DNA of 64,000 nucleotides from Megaustenia siamemsis (taxonomy: Eukaryota; Mollusca; Gastropoda; Stylommatophora; Ariophantidae): contig JAVIAB010000124.1 in the NCBI GenBank assembly GCA_032433765.1, forward strand, positions 72,465,746 to 72,529,745, given 5' to 3'. Below, piece by piece: positions 10,605 through 22,754 of the stretch. The translations under genes were made by a program, and so were the position numbers. Positions within the stretch are counted from its first letter, which is position 1. Every line of letters begins with the position of its first letter. The notes beneath the pieces are model-generated. The model made no database searches. It had not been told where the DNA came from and saw only the letters and a list, made by a program, of their open reading frames with translations.

Positions 10605-10780
10605 TTACTCAGTCGCACGGTCCAGAACCCGTTTCCACGTTATAAACTCGCCAACTCCAGTAAATAGCTCAGCAGCATGCGGATACACTGTGAGCCTTCC
10701 ACAAATGAAATGAATTACGCGTCCTTGACGACAGACCGGCGTAAACAAACCGCCATTTTTTGACGCTTCAATAGTGCAAT

Positions 10781-11340
10781 CAACAAGGATGAGTATAAGT
10801 GATGAAATGAGGAAATTGTAACAAAATGCAATGAATCAAAAGAAGTAAAGCGATTCAGCTTTACCAAGTTTTAGTTTTACCAGTGTCAGTGTTGATGTAA
10901 TTCTTGCTTATTTTATTGTTATTATCTCAGGTTTCAAACCATGATCATAAAATATATTTGAATTTTTTTTTATTGTGTTAACAGAAAATATCTGTTAATT
11001 ATATGTCTGTTATAATTCTTTCACAGCAATTAGTCCTCATATTATTTTCATTGGTGTTAATCTCCATTTGAATTGTCTAAGATGTTTTCTCAAGATTTTT
11101 ATCAGGAATTTTAACTCACGTACATTACTCTCAATTACATCAGTATTTTACAATACTTTTGCAATTTTCAAGAATTTTCTCATAACGCTTTCAAGGTACA
11201 TATTAACAAGTTAAACAATAGCAGGCTTTGAAGTAAGCTTTAACATGCATGACTCCTAAAGTGGTTTACTGGTTTAAAATCACTTTCTCAGGCTTCCATT
11301 GACCTGCACAGTACTTAAGGTTTTTACTTACTATTTTGGA
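10781..11340. other. No gene recognised
   Basis: AT-rich spacer between LINE Z and a family B fragment. No coding or repeat structure was identified. Confidence 0.5.
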
Positions 11341-11850
11341 AAAATAAACAGAAGAAATCTGAAACAAGTGCAACGTATCAAATACTTGGGCTCAATAATA
11401 AAATAGAAATTTTAAAATGTCTTATGCAACAAATCTATGTCAGTAGAAGTGAAAAAAGAGAGTTCATCGGTGCTATATAGAGCCAATTCTGACCTATGGA
11501 AATGAATCATGGACAGTAGACAAATAATTGAAAAGACGATTAGAGGCCACAGAGGTGAGATTTCTCAGAAGAATGTTGAAAGTTTCCCGGACAGCTAAAA
11601 AGACTAATGAGGACATTCAAGAGGCCAACACAAAAAGGGCGAAAGGAAGAGGAAAGTTGGAATATTTGGTTACAACTAGCAAAATACAGGGAAAGAGAGA
11701 TCGCAGATGAAGAAGAGAGAAGATACTAGATAGCTTGGTGTAATGGCATGGAAAACAGTCAACAACAGAATTGATATAATGCACTGTGGATAGAAGATTG
11801 TGGAAGAACATGAACGCCAATCGTATGCCACACGGTGATGATGATTTTGG
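11341..11850 (+). pseudogene. RTE-like LINE (family B) 3' portion
   Basis: Closely matches the copies at 62881-63495 (+) and 15675-16290 (-): 'CTGAAACAAGTGCAAC' start, EPILTYGNESWTVDK block, RRLEATEVRFLRRMLKV, and the ending GATGATGAT run. It has an internal deletion near 11400 and several stops. It lies upstream of the first C2-gene exon seen. Confidence 0.75.
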
Positions 11851-12133
11851 AAAAAAGCTTTCATATAACAGCTGATGCAAGCAAGTTGACAGGCATGTTT
11901 TCACTCTCACATTCCTCATAAATAGCCTTTAAATAATTTATTACTTAAATCAGACCTATATACTACTGGGGAGGAAAACATTTTTTTTATACATGCCTGA
12001 TATGATTGTGCATAGCCTTACTTTTAGAATGGCATTTTAAATTAAAACCACTCATCATGTGACCTATTCTTTTGTAAAAATGCTGTATGATTTAAATACA
12101 TGTCAAACATCACGAAAAATACATTTTTTTCAG

Positions 12134-12276
12134 GTTACAGTGACCCTTTTTGTGTTGTTAGCATTAAAGGGAAAAAGTTGTTCACAACCACAGTAAAGAA
12201 AAAGACTTTGTTTCCAAAGTGGAATGAAACTGTAACAACAGAAATGTCACTTGTGGATTCTCCTAATCTCACAATT
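12134..12276 (+). CDS. Exon of C2-domain gene (extended-synaptotagmin/tricalbin-like), first half of C2
   Basis: The exon starts after TTTTTTTCAG and ends before GTAAGT, so both splice sites are canonical. After two bases completing an upstream codon (probably Gly) it encodes 47 residues starting YSDPFCVVSIKGKK and containing a KKTLFPKWNETV block. 'G.SDPF' with 'T.K.TL.P.WNE' is the signature of strands 2-4 of C2 domains, including one calcium-binding Asp. C2 domains of this class bind acidic membranes in a calcium-dependent way; in extended synaptotagmins and tricalbins they tether the ER to the plasma membrane. The exon ends in phase 0. Upstream exons are not in the window or not recognised. 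MCTP- or RASAL-type proteins are alternatives. Confidence 0.85.
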
Positions 12277-12709
12277 GTAAGTTTTTGCATTTAAGTATTT
12301 TTTTTAATTGCTTGATGACATTACATTTGTTGAGGATGATATTTAACCCTGAGGGTAAAAATATTAAGTGGGGAAAAGACTCCTGGAAAACCTACAGTCA
12401 TTATTGGCAGATTGAAACATTGCATTTTTAAACTTTGCAGATGACAACTCATCATGTTTTCGCCTGAGGTAGTTGCTCAGTTTTTTATTTCTTTCTTTCA
12501 TATTGATTTAATAATTTTGCTTCTTTATGATGAATTTAAACATTTCAGTATTTTTTCCTAGGGTTAAATGACATGATTGAAGTAAGGATAATATTTCCTT
12601 ATGGATTTCAAAACGACAAAAATTAATCGTTGTGTTAAACTTCAGGTTTAATGATTCTGCTTCTTTTAAACCCATTCACTAGCAATAGATCATCCTCAGT
12701 TTTCATCAG
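12277..12709. other. Intron sequence, nothing recognised
   Basis: AT-rich intron of the C2 gene up to the SINE at 12710. Confidence 0.5.
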
Positions 12710-13022
12710 ATGGCTCCAAGGGACTGATTGGTCTCAAAGCAAAATTCCAATCTCGAAACAGGGAGGTTGTGAGTTCAAATCACAGCTGTACCAGTTGGGA
12801 TTTTTATTTGTGATTTCTCTCTGCAGCAACCACCCCATCTCAGCAGCAAGGCCAGCTTAAAACGTCAATTACTCATTGACGAAAAAAATGTCAGTACCTC
12901 CGAAGTTGGAGTTATCTGCCTGTGAGGTAAGGGACCCCTGTGCACACGACTACCAGAGAAAAACAGATTAACACACAAAATTCAGTTCCTAGTCTCTAGT
13001 ACTTCACCAGAGGTGAAAGCTG
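12710..13022 (+). mobile_element. tRNA-derived SINE family 1, copy 2
   Basis: Full-length partner of the copy at 6685-7005, with B box AGTTCAAATCA at about 12772-12782 and the same body ('GATTTCTCTCTGCAGCA', 'GTCAGTACCTCCGAAGT', 'TTCAGTTCCTAGTCTCTAG'). The end near 13022 is followed by an ACACAC/AAATAAA-rich stretch. It is located in the intron after the first C2 exon. Confidence 0.8.
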
Positions 13023-13049
13023 ACGAACACACACACAAAAAATAAAAAA

Positions 13050-13450
13050 TCAGACAACTCCGTAAGTGCCCTGATCTAATCCCTAGCATATCCTTCGTTG
13101 GGTGGCTACTGACAATCCCAGTTCTGCGTTGGTTTACCAGTCTTCTTCAGCTCCCTGCATAGCACTCTTGTCCTGCACCACCTCTTTTGATGCAGTGCTC
13201 CTACAATTTGTTCAGAGTTGTAGTTCCACATTTATTGCTTGAGTCACTTGCCCTGCCTCCTTTGGAGTGTTTAGAATGTCAGCCTGGTCCATTGCTTGTC
13301 CACTCTCCACAATGTCCAACTCGCTAAGTCTTCTACTCATTCATTGCTTCTTATATCCAAAAGACACAAAAATTATGTATTTTCATCAGACTTGACCTCT
13401 TCAAAGACTTCGACCATTGCCTTGAGTCAAATCTTTTTCAATCTTCCTGA
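13050..13450 (-). pseudogene. I-like LINE (family Z) 3' fragment
   Basis: The - strand keeps the DQADILN block seen as DQIDIIN in the nearly complete copy (about 7640-7680), and the 'CCCAGTTCTG..TTGG' 3' segment. Everything else is frameshifted. Confidence 0.6.
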
Positions 13451-13525
13451 GAATATACGCTGAGTAACGGAGAAAACAAACATTGGTAAAAGTTCTCTAA
13501 TCGAGCTTTATCACCTAACTTACTG

Positions 13526-13979
<454 letters not shown>

Positions 13980-14222
13980 ATCGTCCTTTGATAGCCGAAG
14001 ATGGCATATAGGGCAGAACCACAATCTCCAAAACAGAAACCTTGCATGCCAAAATGGCACCTATTGCAGAGATCTGTGCTTCTAAAATCTATGGCTGTTT
14101 CCATAACAATACTTTTTACAATGACAGCTTGTCAAGCCATCGTATCAACCTCCTTAGTCACCTCTTATGACATGCCTGGAAGGTCACAGTGTCACTATTC
14201 TCTCCTACTGTATTATAAAGGA
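13980..14222 (-). mobile_element. Short retroposon sharing the RTE family A tail, copy 1
   Basis: Matches 25862-26115 along its whole length (blocks 'CATAGGGCAGAACCACAATCTC', 'AACAGAAACCTTGC', 'AATACTTTTTACAATGACAGC', 'TGGAAGGTCACAGTGTCACTATT'). Read on the - strand it ends with GCC-ATCTTCGGCT-ATCAAAGGAC-GAT(AGATA)n, similar to the 3' end of the RTE family A element at 25780-25828. No ORF. SINE-like, although a tRNA head is not evident. Confidence 0.65.
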
Positions 14223-14225
14223 GCT

Positions 14226-14794
14226 TAATTGCCTAAGGCGTATGATGATATTGTGATAGTGTGACTCGATGTGTGTGTTCCATCACTTAGTGACTTCATA
14301 ACTTACAACTGGACCCTAGTTCAGCTCTCTCATTCTCAATCTGTTGAACTTATTCTGTGCTGTGCCATTGTGCGTATGGCCTATGAAATTGTACACCTGG
14401 ATAGATTACTCAGGACATTTCACAGACTTGACAACACTTAGAAACATCAATAAGATTGACTTGTATAGTAATAAAATGTCAGGTTGTCTGGCTCAGACAC
14501 GTCCAGCACCTCCGGTGGTTTAATTAGTGGTTTAATTATGTTGACATCAAAGAACAGTAATTTCAAAGGCACTGCAGACAATGACTTTACTTACTTCAAT
14601 ACTATTTCTGTCAATATGCAACTGCTAATTAGTTATTCTGTTTTACTTAAGTCTAACCAAATCTGTGAGATTATTAGCACTGTCCAAAACAGACAAAAAA
14701 ATTCTAAATCTTGCTAATCTAACCAATTTTTTTTAATCAACTAATTGTCACCAGATTCTTTGTCTTCAAGTGAACAAATATGTTGATTAAAGTC
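14226..14794. other. Intron sequence, nothing recognised
   Basis: No convincing coding or repeat structure. Confidence 0.5.
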
Positions 14795-15110
14795 CACAGC
14801 CTCATCCATTCAAGATTTTCATCTGTTTAACCTGATACCTTTCTGACTTCAGATTAAATGTGCAGCAGATGCTGTGTTGCCTCAAATGTAGGCATGTGCT
14901 CGACAAATTTTTCTTCTGCCATTCTTGGTGGGAAACTCAAGGATGTAATGCCTAGCTCTGCATGATGAGTCTTTTCTCCATCCAAGAATGATGCACATAG
15001 GGTTGTTCTGTATATTTCCAGCCTTTCTGTTTATATATAGCTAAGAGTCAGTATTGCCAGAGCATACTCAATTACAGAAAGAGTCAGACCATGATACAAG
15101 AGAACAAGAT
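14795..15110 (-). pseudogene. I-like LINE (family Z-like) RT thumb fragment
   Basis: The - strand reads LTLSVIEYALAILTLS, TERLEIYR, then CIILGW...SCRARHYILEFPT and ICRAHAYI. This is the same block order as at 1-340 and 8342-8480. It is decayed and frameshifted. Confidence 0.6.
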
Positions 15111-15209
15111 AACGCTGCGCAGGGCTCTTTTTTTCTTTATTTCACTGTTTTTTTAAATAAATGTTGACTGTTTATCAATATTGACATGCTACAAATTTTC
15201 TTTATTCAG

Positions 15210-15296
15210 GACGTTTTTGACAAGGACGTAATTTCTAAAGATTTTATGGGCCAACTTACACTTAGCATTGATCAGCTAAAAGAGCTCTCCATCAAG
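15210..15296 (+). CDS. C2-gene exon: second half of the C2 domain
   Basis: Bounded by TTTATTCAG and GTATCT, 87 bp, exactly 29 codons, phase 0 at both ends. It encodes DVFDKDVISKDFMGQLTLS then IDQLKELSIK. The '(V)FDKD...KDFMG' block supplies the second calcium-binding loop (two Asp) and the following strand of a C2 domain, as in extended synaptotagmins ('VFDKD..KDDFLG'). It joins in frame to 12134-12276, whose last residues are NLTI, to give a standard C2 core. Confidence 0.9.
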
Positions 15297-15674
15297 GTAT
15301 CTTTAGCTTTGAGTTTTTATACATTAGAAAATTATGTAACAAATGTTTGCTAGTCAACTTGTCCTAAATGAACAGACAGCAAATATTTGCCGTCAAGGAG
15401 AAAACTTTTCTCTTGAGGCTAATTTTTAAAATATGCTGTCACATCACTATAATCTTTTAATTACTCAGAGAACATATATCATCAGCAAATATTTTCCATT
15501 TGTTCCTATCTTTAACTAATTTCCTAGTTGTACTGACTCTCCATCATAATCTCTTTCTAATCATCTTGTGTTCATTGGTGTTCCTCTGCTTCCATTTCTG
15601 TTGGAGAAAAGAGACAAATCAAATACAAACATAACAGTGTGAGAATTGGTGTAAAGATAATGGTGATCATAAGA
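15297..15674. other. Intron sequence, nothing recognised
   Basis: No coding signal. It ends with an ATC-rich run that begins the 3' end of the next LINE. Confidence 0.5.
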
Positions 15675-16300
15675 ATCATCATCATCATGTGCCATACCAG
15701 TTGATTTAGGCAATCATGTCAATCCACAATCTTCTATCTATAGTGCATCGTATCAGTTTTGTTGACTGTTTTCCATGCCATGACACCAAGCTATCCAGTA
15801 TTTTCTCTCATTGTCTTTCGCGATCTCTCTTTCCTTTTATTTTGCCAGTTGTAACCAAGTATTCCAATTTTCCTCTTCTCATGATTTGCCCAAAAAATGT
15901 TGATTATTTCTTTCTGATGTTTTTTAAGAGTTCCCTTTTTGTGTTGACCTCTTTGAGAATTTCTTTATTGGTCTTTTTAGCTGTCCAGGCAACTTTCAAA
16001 CATTATTCTGAGAAATCCCATCTCTGGCCTCTAATCGTCTTTTCATTTGTTTATCTACTGTCCATGATTTGCTTCCATAGTCCAGAATTGGTTCTATATG
16101 GCACCAATGAACTCTCTTTCTCACTTCTATTGACATAGATTTGTTGCATAAGATATTTTTCATTTTCTGAAATGCTATTTTAGCCTGAGCTATTCTGCTT
16201 TTTATTTCTGTGGTGCATCTTCCATCTGATGTTATTATTGTGCCCAAGTATTTGATGTGTTGCACTTGTTTCAGATTTGTCCTGTTTATTTTTATGCTGT

Positions 16301-16311
16301 ATGATGGTGAT
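16301..16311. repeat. Target-site duplication, left copy
   Basis: ATGATGGTGAT, repeated exactly at 16926-16936. It flanks the truncated RTE family A copy. Confidence 0.9.
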
Positions 16312-16925
16312 AGCTAAAGCAGCAATGTCTTTCAGAAGCCTTGAAAAGTTGTGGAAATCAAAACTCATCAGCACAAACACAAAACTTAGGCTATTCAAAT
16401 CAAATGTACTATCAACCCTTACGTATGCGTGTGAAAGCTGGAAAACAACAAGAGATATAGAAACAAAGTTGAACGCATTCGAAAATAAATGTCTAAGGAA
16501 AATACTTGGTATAGCATGGAACGAATTCAAAACAAACGAGGAAATTAGAGAAATCGCCAATCAACCACTAATATCTTCAGTAATTAAGAAAAGACGATGG
16601 TCATATGTTGGACATGTGATGAGAAGAGATAATAACCGAATAGCAAAGCAAGCCCTCATATGGGAAACAACAGGTAAAAGAAAAAGAGGAAGACCCAGAG
16701 AGACACTGAGAAGAACATTGATGAGAGAGGCAAGAGCAGCAGGAATCGGCTCCCTCAATGAGATAGAACTGCTTGCACAGAACAGAGACAGATGGCGAGA
16801 TTTGATAAAATATCTTTAAAAGAAAACTGCTAGAACAAAAAATTCATATAGGAGAAGGTGTATCTTGGTCTATGACCTATGGGCCGGTTACGGCTCGAAA
16901 GGTCAATAGATAGATAGATGGATAG
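16312..16925 (+). mobile_element. Young 5'-truncated RTE family A copy
   Basis: This is the last ~165 codons plus 3' UTR of the RTE element whose full copy sits at 22755-25828. The protein parts differ at one residue only (ILGIAWNEF here, ILGIEWNEF there). It encodes the RT C-terminal connector, a RRRWSYVGHVMRR block, a KRKRGRPRE basic stretch and the NRDRWRDLIKYL end, stop at 16817-16819, then the GGCTCGAAAGGTCAATAGATAG tail. The 11-bp duplication at both ends and the clean break in the surrounding family B LINE prove a target-primed insertion. It is not able to move by itself. Confidence 0.92.
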
Positions 16926-16936
16926 ATGATGGTGAT
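16926..16936. repeat. Target-site duplication, right copy
   Basis: ATGATGGTGAT, identical to 16301-16311. Confidence 0.9.
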
Positions 16937-19303
16937 GATTGTTTCTTTTTCCTATGAATATTACTTCTGTTTTCTTACTATTCAGACTGAAACCCTTTTT
17001 GTTGCTTTCTTTCTATATTATGTCTATAATTTCTTGTAGTTCATTCTCTGTCTCTGCTATTAAGACTGTGTCATCCGCATATCGCAAATTATTTATGTTG
17101 TGACTGTTGACTTCAATTCCTTTTTTGTTTACTATTGATCTCATAATGTGCTCGCTGTAAAGTGAAAAGAAATCCGGCGACAGAAACACAGCCTTGTCTG
17201 ACTCCTTGTTTTATATATGTTGTTGTTGTTTTATATATTGAAATTGTTCTGTTTGGTTGCTAATTCGTATAGCTGCTGTTTGTTGCCAGTATATGCTTTT
17301 TTATGATTCGCAGATCCTTGCCATCAATGTTTAATTTCTCCAGCATATTGATTATTTCTACATGCTTTACTTTGTCAAATACTTTTGTGTAGTCTATAAA
17401 GCACATATATAGATCTTTCTTTACCTCTATAGATCTTTCTATCAATGTCCTTAAGATGGATATTGCATTATTGGTGCCCCTTTCTTCCACAAATCTACAC
17501 TGTTCCTCACTTATTTCTGGTTTTATTTTGTTCTCATGATGATTCTTAGTAATATTTTAGTCATATGGCTCGTGAGACTAATAGTGCGATGGTCCTCACA
17601 ATCAGTGGCACCTTGACTTCTTTGGTATGGCTACAAAGATAGATTTTAGTAGATGTTCAGGTATGTGTCCAGTGTTATATATGTCATTGAGTAGTTTTGT
17701 CATGACTTGTACTCCCAGCTCTCTTAATGCATTTAGATAATTTATCTCTTCGATTATTATATTGTCAGGACCTGGAGCTTTGCCTCATTTCATATGTTGA
17801 ATTGCCTCCTTCACTTCACTCTGCATTATTGGTGGTCCTGTGTCTTTGTTTGAATTGTTTAGCTCTGGTCTTTCATCATCATAGAGTTGACTGATATATT
17901 CTGTCCATCTTTCCATTGTCTTCTCCTGTCCCATTATTATATTTCCTTCCTTTGATTTCACACATACTGAAACTTTGACTTCTTTTCTTCCTGTTAATTC
18001 ATTTAATTGATTGTGCATAAATTTTGAGTCTTTCTTTTGTTGTTTTTCCATTTCTTCACCTTTTTGCTTTAACCATCCTTCCTTTGCTTCTCTGCATTTG
18101 TTCTGTATCTCTTTGTGCAATATTTTGTATGTCCGTTCTTCTTTCTTATGTTTTCATCTTTTGTCCATTAGTACTAATATTTCTTCTGTCATCCATTTGT
18201 TTTTGTTGATTCTTTTAGTTACTTGTATTACTTCTTTTGATGTTTGTTGAATCGATTGTTTGAGAGCTCCCACTGTTCCTCGATGTCCTGTATTTTCTCA
18301 ATAACATTATATCTATTCTGTATTATCATACTGTACTTATCACTCATCTGTCTATATACTCTAAGCATATCTAGTTCTAATTTTATATTTCTTGGGGATT
18401 TCTGTGTCTTCCGCAGTTTTATTCTTATCTTTCCAACTACTGGTACATGGCCACTATTGCAATCTGCTCCTGGCCTTGTTTTAACAGATGTTAGCCCATG
18501 CCTGAATTTTCTCTGTAGCAGCATAAAATCAATTTGATTGTGTACTTTTTTGTCTGGGCTTTGCCTTGATCATAGTCACCTAAGGTGTTGTTTGAACAAG
18601 GTGTTACCTATAATAATTTCATGTGTCCTTGTCCAATATATCAATCTATCCGCTTTGTTATTCATCTCTCCAAGGCCATGTTGTCGAGTCATATTTTGCA
18701 CTTTAGCTGTTCCTACCTATGCATTGAAATCCCCTAATATAATAGTTATTTCTTGGGATTTACACTGTTCCATGGTCATCTCTAGCTCATTGTAAAAAGT
18801 GTCAATGTCTTCTTCGCTATTACTTGTTGGTGCATAAGCTTGAGTTATGTTGATATCCATTGGTCTACCTCTCTGTTTTACTAGCAGAATTCTATCTGAT
18901 ACTGGCCAAAATCCTTTCACTGTTTTGCCTCTTTCTCTATCTAACATGATGCCTACTCCTCTTTCATGTGTGGTTCCCCCAGAGTAAATTACATTTCCAC
19001 TGTCATGTTGTAATAATCCTGCTCCTGTCCATCTCATTTCACATAGTCCCAATATGTTCAATTTCATTATCTTCGTTTCTTGGCTGATGTTTTCTAGTTT
19101 GCCAAATGGAATGCTGATCTAATGTTCCAAGTTCCTATTGCTAGTGTCTCTTTAATTTTGATACTGCATACAGTAGCTTGATGACGATTGGGTGTCACCT
19201 GTAGCACATGACGCTCCCTACCAGACGAGGTGGCTGTGGAGTCCCCATTAACGTCAAAAGCTGTAGATATTAAGTTGTGTTTTAACATGATTATTCTAGG
19301 CAA

Positions 19304-19520
19304 TTGTTGTTATTGTTATGGAAGGCCCCGGTATCATTGCAAACGAATTAAAATCCATAACTGCTCAACTGCCCGTGCCAGTGGAATCATCCGAATTACA
19401 AACTCTTCTCCCAAACAAAGAAAGGTAGCTGTAGATCCAACCCCATCATAGCAGTCTCAGCACATGCCAAAAGACATAAGGTGAAACCACACAGAAAGTG
19501 AACACAGCCAACTAGGTTGA
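19304..19520 (-). mobile_element. LINE 3'-end repeat (family X), minus copy
   Basis: Homologous to the + strand copy at 54990-55230 and the 64-bp copy at 30780-30843: 'GCAAACGAATTAAAATCCATAA', a 'CCCGTGCCAGTGGAATCATCCG' region and 'AAAGACATAAGGTGAAACC'. Its TTGTTATTGTTATGG end corresponds to an AACAAT-type 3' tail on the - strand. No RT is attached here. Confidence 0.65.
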
Positions 19521-20329
19521 CTATATAAGAAGGTAGTTTGCCATTCCTTTCCTTCTTGGCAGTGACATCCTAATCATATCATAAGAATATACACTAAGAA
19601 ACTAATAATTTTTAAAGACCAGCAGAAAAGACTAAACAGAACCCTGTTGTTGCCTGACATTGGGAAATTATTATTCTAATGTTTTGTGATTATAGAATAC
19701 CTTTTTTCTTCCTCTGGTGTGAAAATGTATAAATTTGTTGTTTTCACTCTAGAGCAAGCACAAATAGTTCACTGTGGAAAAAAAAACAGAAAGTAAGGAC
19801 TTTCCTGTGCAGGTTTCACTGAATATTTCTTTTGGCCTGAATTAGAATTTAATTTCATTAAATGTTATAGGAGTACATGAAATTAGTGTACTTCCTTCTG
19901 TAATGTTGATATTGTTGCTTCTCAACATTTGGTAAGACTGTTTTCACAGAAGTCTGCAAAAATTAGATAGCTCACAGTTACCATTCTACTATCTCTTTTT
20001 TTTATCTATTTCATCATCAAGGAAAATGGATGTTCTTGTTAAAGCTGTGCTTTATTCATTTATAGTTATATATATATTCATCTTCATCTAGTTTTGTGTC
20101 TTGATGAAGGTGATCACAACTCCTGAACTTTATATCCCTGCAGTTAGCATTTCGGTTGAATGACTTACTACCAAACTGCTATCTTAAACTGTCTTGTATT
20201 TTTTCTCTCAGTTACCCTCTCTGTTCTTTGCTTATAAGTTCCAGCTGTTTCGTTTTATTACATAGCTACAAAATGATGATTGTATCCTGATGTTAACAAG
20301 TTTTATTTTTGCTTTGGACTCTTTTAGAT
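19521..20329. other. Intron sequence, nothing recognised
   Basis: AT-rich. No recognisable feature. Confidence 0.5.
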
Positions 20330-20660
20330 CATCGTCATCACACTTTAGCTATCTCAACTTTCTTCTGTAATACCATATTTCTGTGACTTTCATTGATTTT
20401 CTTGTCTCTTTCTTTTGTCCAAGTTTCATTTCCATATGTTATCACTGGCTCTTCCTAACCCCGAGGAATCATTTTACTTCTCTCCTTATAAAAAAGTGGG
20501 TTGCATAATATTTTTATTGTGTTTTGGAATGCTGCCTTTGCCTTTAAATAATTTGCTCCAAACCTTAGTTGTACATCTACCATTGGTAGTTAAAATTGTT
20601 CTAAAATATTTGAATTATTTACTTGTTTTAATACTATTTCGTTAATATTAATTGTAATGC
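20330..20660 (-). pseudogene. RTE-like LINE fragment (family B-like)
   Basis: The - strand shows a KQVNN.NIL block near 20600-20640, AKAAFQNTIKILCN, and VITYGNETWTKER near 20400-20440, typical of the RT-to-C-terminus region of RTE-like LINEs. It is heavily decayed. Confidence 0.5.
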
Positions 20661-20679
20661 AATTACTAAAAATAACTAT

Positions 20680-21945
20680 TGCCCTAATACGCCATGCCAG
20701 CAAAATACTCCTGTGGATCATCTTGAATAGAATAGCAAGAAAGTTGGAACAAGAACTTCATATAGTTCAAAGAGGTTTCAGAGAGGTTTTAGAGGCACCC
20801 AGGGCCACATCTTTAACATGAAAAACATCCTTAAGAAGTGTTGGAAATACAACATAGAACAGCATACATGCTTCATTTACAGCACGGCCTTTGACTGCGG
20901 ACATCAAAAACTGTGAAACATCATGAAAGATAGTGGTTTTCCAGCACACCTAATGCAACTTATCAAATCACTATATCATGAACAGCTAGCAGCTATCAGA
21001 ATAGCAGATGAAACATCAAATTGGTTTGAAGTTACAAAAAATGGGGTTAGGCAGGGATGCATCCTCTCTCCATACTTGTCCAATATCTATGCTGAGAACA
21101 TCGTGAAAAATGTCAGAAATGATGATAGATTTGTGAAGTTTAACCCTTTCACAGTAAATGGCAAAATAATTCCAGATCTCAGACAGGTTGATGACACAGT
21201 CCTAAAAGAGCAATTGAGTGTGTTATAAAACACAGTGAGGAGAAAAACCTCTTATCTAAACATACAGAAAACTAAGATAATATTCAATGTCAAAACAAAA
21301 AGCCAACCCAAAATCATCATCAACAGTGAAGAACTTGAAATTGTAACAAACTCTGAATATCTGAGATCTGTAGTAACTAACAATGGAGACTGCTAGAAAG
21401 TGATCAAAAGAAGCCAGCAATAGCAACACAAAAATTAAATGCTGTGAAAAACATATCGCACAACACCAGCAAGGCAGTAACATTAAAATTACTGAGGACA
21501 AGTATCTTCCCAATAGCAACATATGGTTGTGAATCATAGACAATCTCACAAACAGCAAGAAAGAAAATTGATTCATTTGAAAGAAAATGCTACAGAAAAA
21601 TCATTAAGATACTTTGGATAATGAAAAAGAGCAATGAAAACATACTAAAAGATTTAAACATTAAAAATAACTGGCTTATTAACACCATTCTATAGAGGAA
21701 ATTAAAATACTATGGCCATGTAAAAGACACAGTGGGTTGGAAAGAACAATAATGGAAGGCATTGTTCTTGGGCGACACACCAGAAGCAGACCAAGAAGAG
21801 TGTGGTTTCAAGACATCAAGGAAACCCTGAACATGACAACAGAAGAAGTGAAAGATCTGGCTAGAGACAACGATTATTTCAGATGAGCTATGATGAATGC
21901 ATCATTCTGTAAAGGACATGCAACCTGATGATGATGATTATTTTG
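20680..21945 (+). pseudogene. RTE-like LINE, RT to 3' end, decayed
   Basis: Reads an FIYSTAFDCGHQKL-like motif A, then in frame HLMQLIKSLYHEQLAAIRI, VTKNGVRQGCILSPYLSNIY (motif B, 21030-21090), and DLRQVDDTVL where the catalytic YADD has become QVDD (21178-21200). Later blocks (NIQKTKIIFN, SNSEYLRSVV) are frameshifted. The element ends in CCTGATGATGATGATT. The Tyr/Ala to Gln/Val change and many stops show it is dead. Confidence 0.75.
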
Positions 21946-22624
21946 TGTTACACCTTAATGTGTTCACTTTGGGACAAAAATGTATAAAATATGGCATGTC
22001 CACTCTGGAGCAGCAACATGAGTCTAACACATGATTTGCTTTGAACCTGGAACTAAATCATCACTTGCTGTTATAGATATTTAATGGAAGCTGGTTAGAT
22101 TCAAAAGATTGTTGTTTTTATTTATCTAATCTTGTGCTTCACTTATGCGAATACAAGTCACACTAGATGGTACATAGCACTGACATTCAAAAGGCATATT
22201 GTTGGTTGCAATGGTACGTGTGAACTGTACACATCTTCTTCTTTGATACATGGTTAACATTTGAAAGTGTTGTACATGAACTTCTTCACACATAGCTTGG
22301 TTGCCTTACACAATTTAAGTGTGTCTAATTATACAGCAGTTTTGGTGATCCAGTATTCATAATTAACAGTATTTTAAGGAGCAAATTTTTCCAAAGAATT
22401 TATTAACACCGCTATTATATATGACTGTTGATCATATTCTTAGTGACTATTTCATATATTTTAAAAATGTTGTCCAGATTTGCCAAACACAGAAAAATAT
22501 ACACTGTCGGTTTGAGTCATATTAACTCCTTTCACCATAATCTTGTGCTGTGTCCACATTGAAAGTTACCATAGAGTGCTATTTCACCATATCTTTTGCC
22601 TCAATGGTATGCACTTACTTAGGT
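21946..22624. other. Intron sequence, nothing recognised
   Basis: No coding or repeat structure identified. Confidence 0.5.
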
Positions 22625-22745
22625 TCTTCAGTCCATCTCTTGATGTTGCCATTCCATTAGTCTTTATCTGCCTCTTTTACATTTACCTTGTATTTTATCT
22701 TCCAAGATGACTTTCAGTAATATATTTATAATTCTTTATGTATCA
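22625..22745 (-). mobile_element. RTE-like LINE family C, small 3' fragment
   Basis: 'CCATCTCTTGATGTT' and 'CTCTTTTAC..TTACCTTGTATTTT' match the C-terminal coding region of family C (1630-1700, -). It directly precedes the full-length RTE family A. Confidence 0.55.
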
Positions 22746-22754
22746 GTAATATAT

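Larger units (their letters stand above)
7385..10780 (-). mobile_element. Nearly complete I-like LINE (family Z) with endonuclease, RT and RNase H
   Basis: A non-LTR retrotransposon read from about 10780 down to 7385 on the - strand. It has an apurinic-type endonuclease (9384-10604), reverse transcriptase (8342-9274) and RNase H (7845-8261), the architecture of the I group of LINEs. Stops and frameshifts between the blocks make it dead. Its 3' end, a YGHIRSAMTM-type reading followed by non-coding sequence, recurs at 30495-30610 (-), and its RNase H downstream region at 13050-13450 (-). RT end fragments are at 1-420 (+) and 14795-15110 (-). No clear target-site duplication was seen. Confidence 0.8.
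15675..19303 (-). mobile_element. RTE-like LINE family B, long copy interrupted by a younger insertion
   Basis: Read on the - strand from 19303: an N-terminus then IGTWNIRSAFHLAN and LGLCEMRWTGAG, ERGVGIMLDRER, ITQAYAPTSNSEED and ITIILGDFNA (18717-19150: AP-endonuclease motifs). Next come the linker (17785-18120), GPGPDNI-type RT entry, and DLYMCFIDYTKVFDKVKH (RT motif A, 17360-17420). After the inserted RTE copy at 16312-16925, the C-terminal part KYLGTIITSDGRCTTEI...YGSKSWTVDKQMKRRLEA (15996-16265) and a 3' end near 15675 in GATGATGAT. It has multiple frameshifts. Without the insertion it is about 3.0 kb, normal for this class. Confidence 0.8.

Noticed and set aside
12651..12860. ORF over the SINE as part of the C2 gene
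   Set aside because: The sequence is a SINE repeated at 6685-7005, and no splice sites fit.
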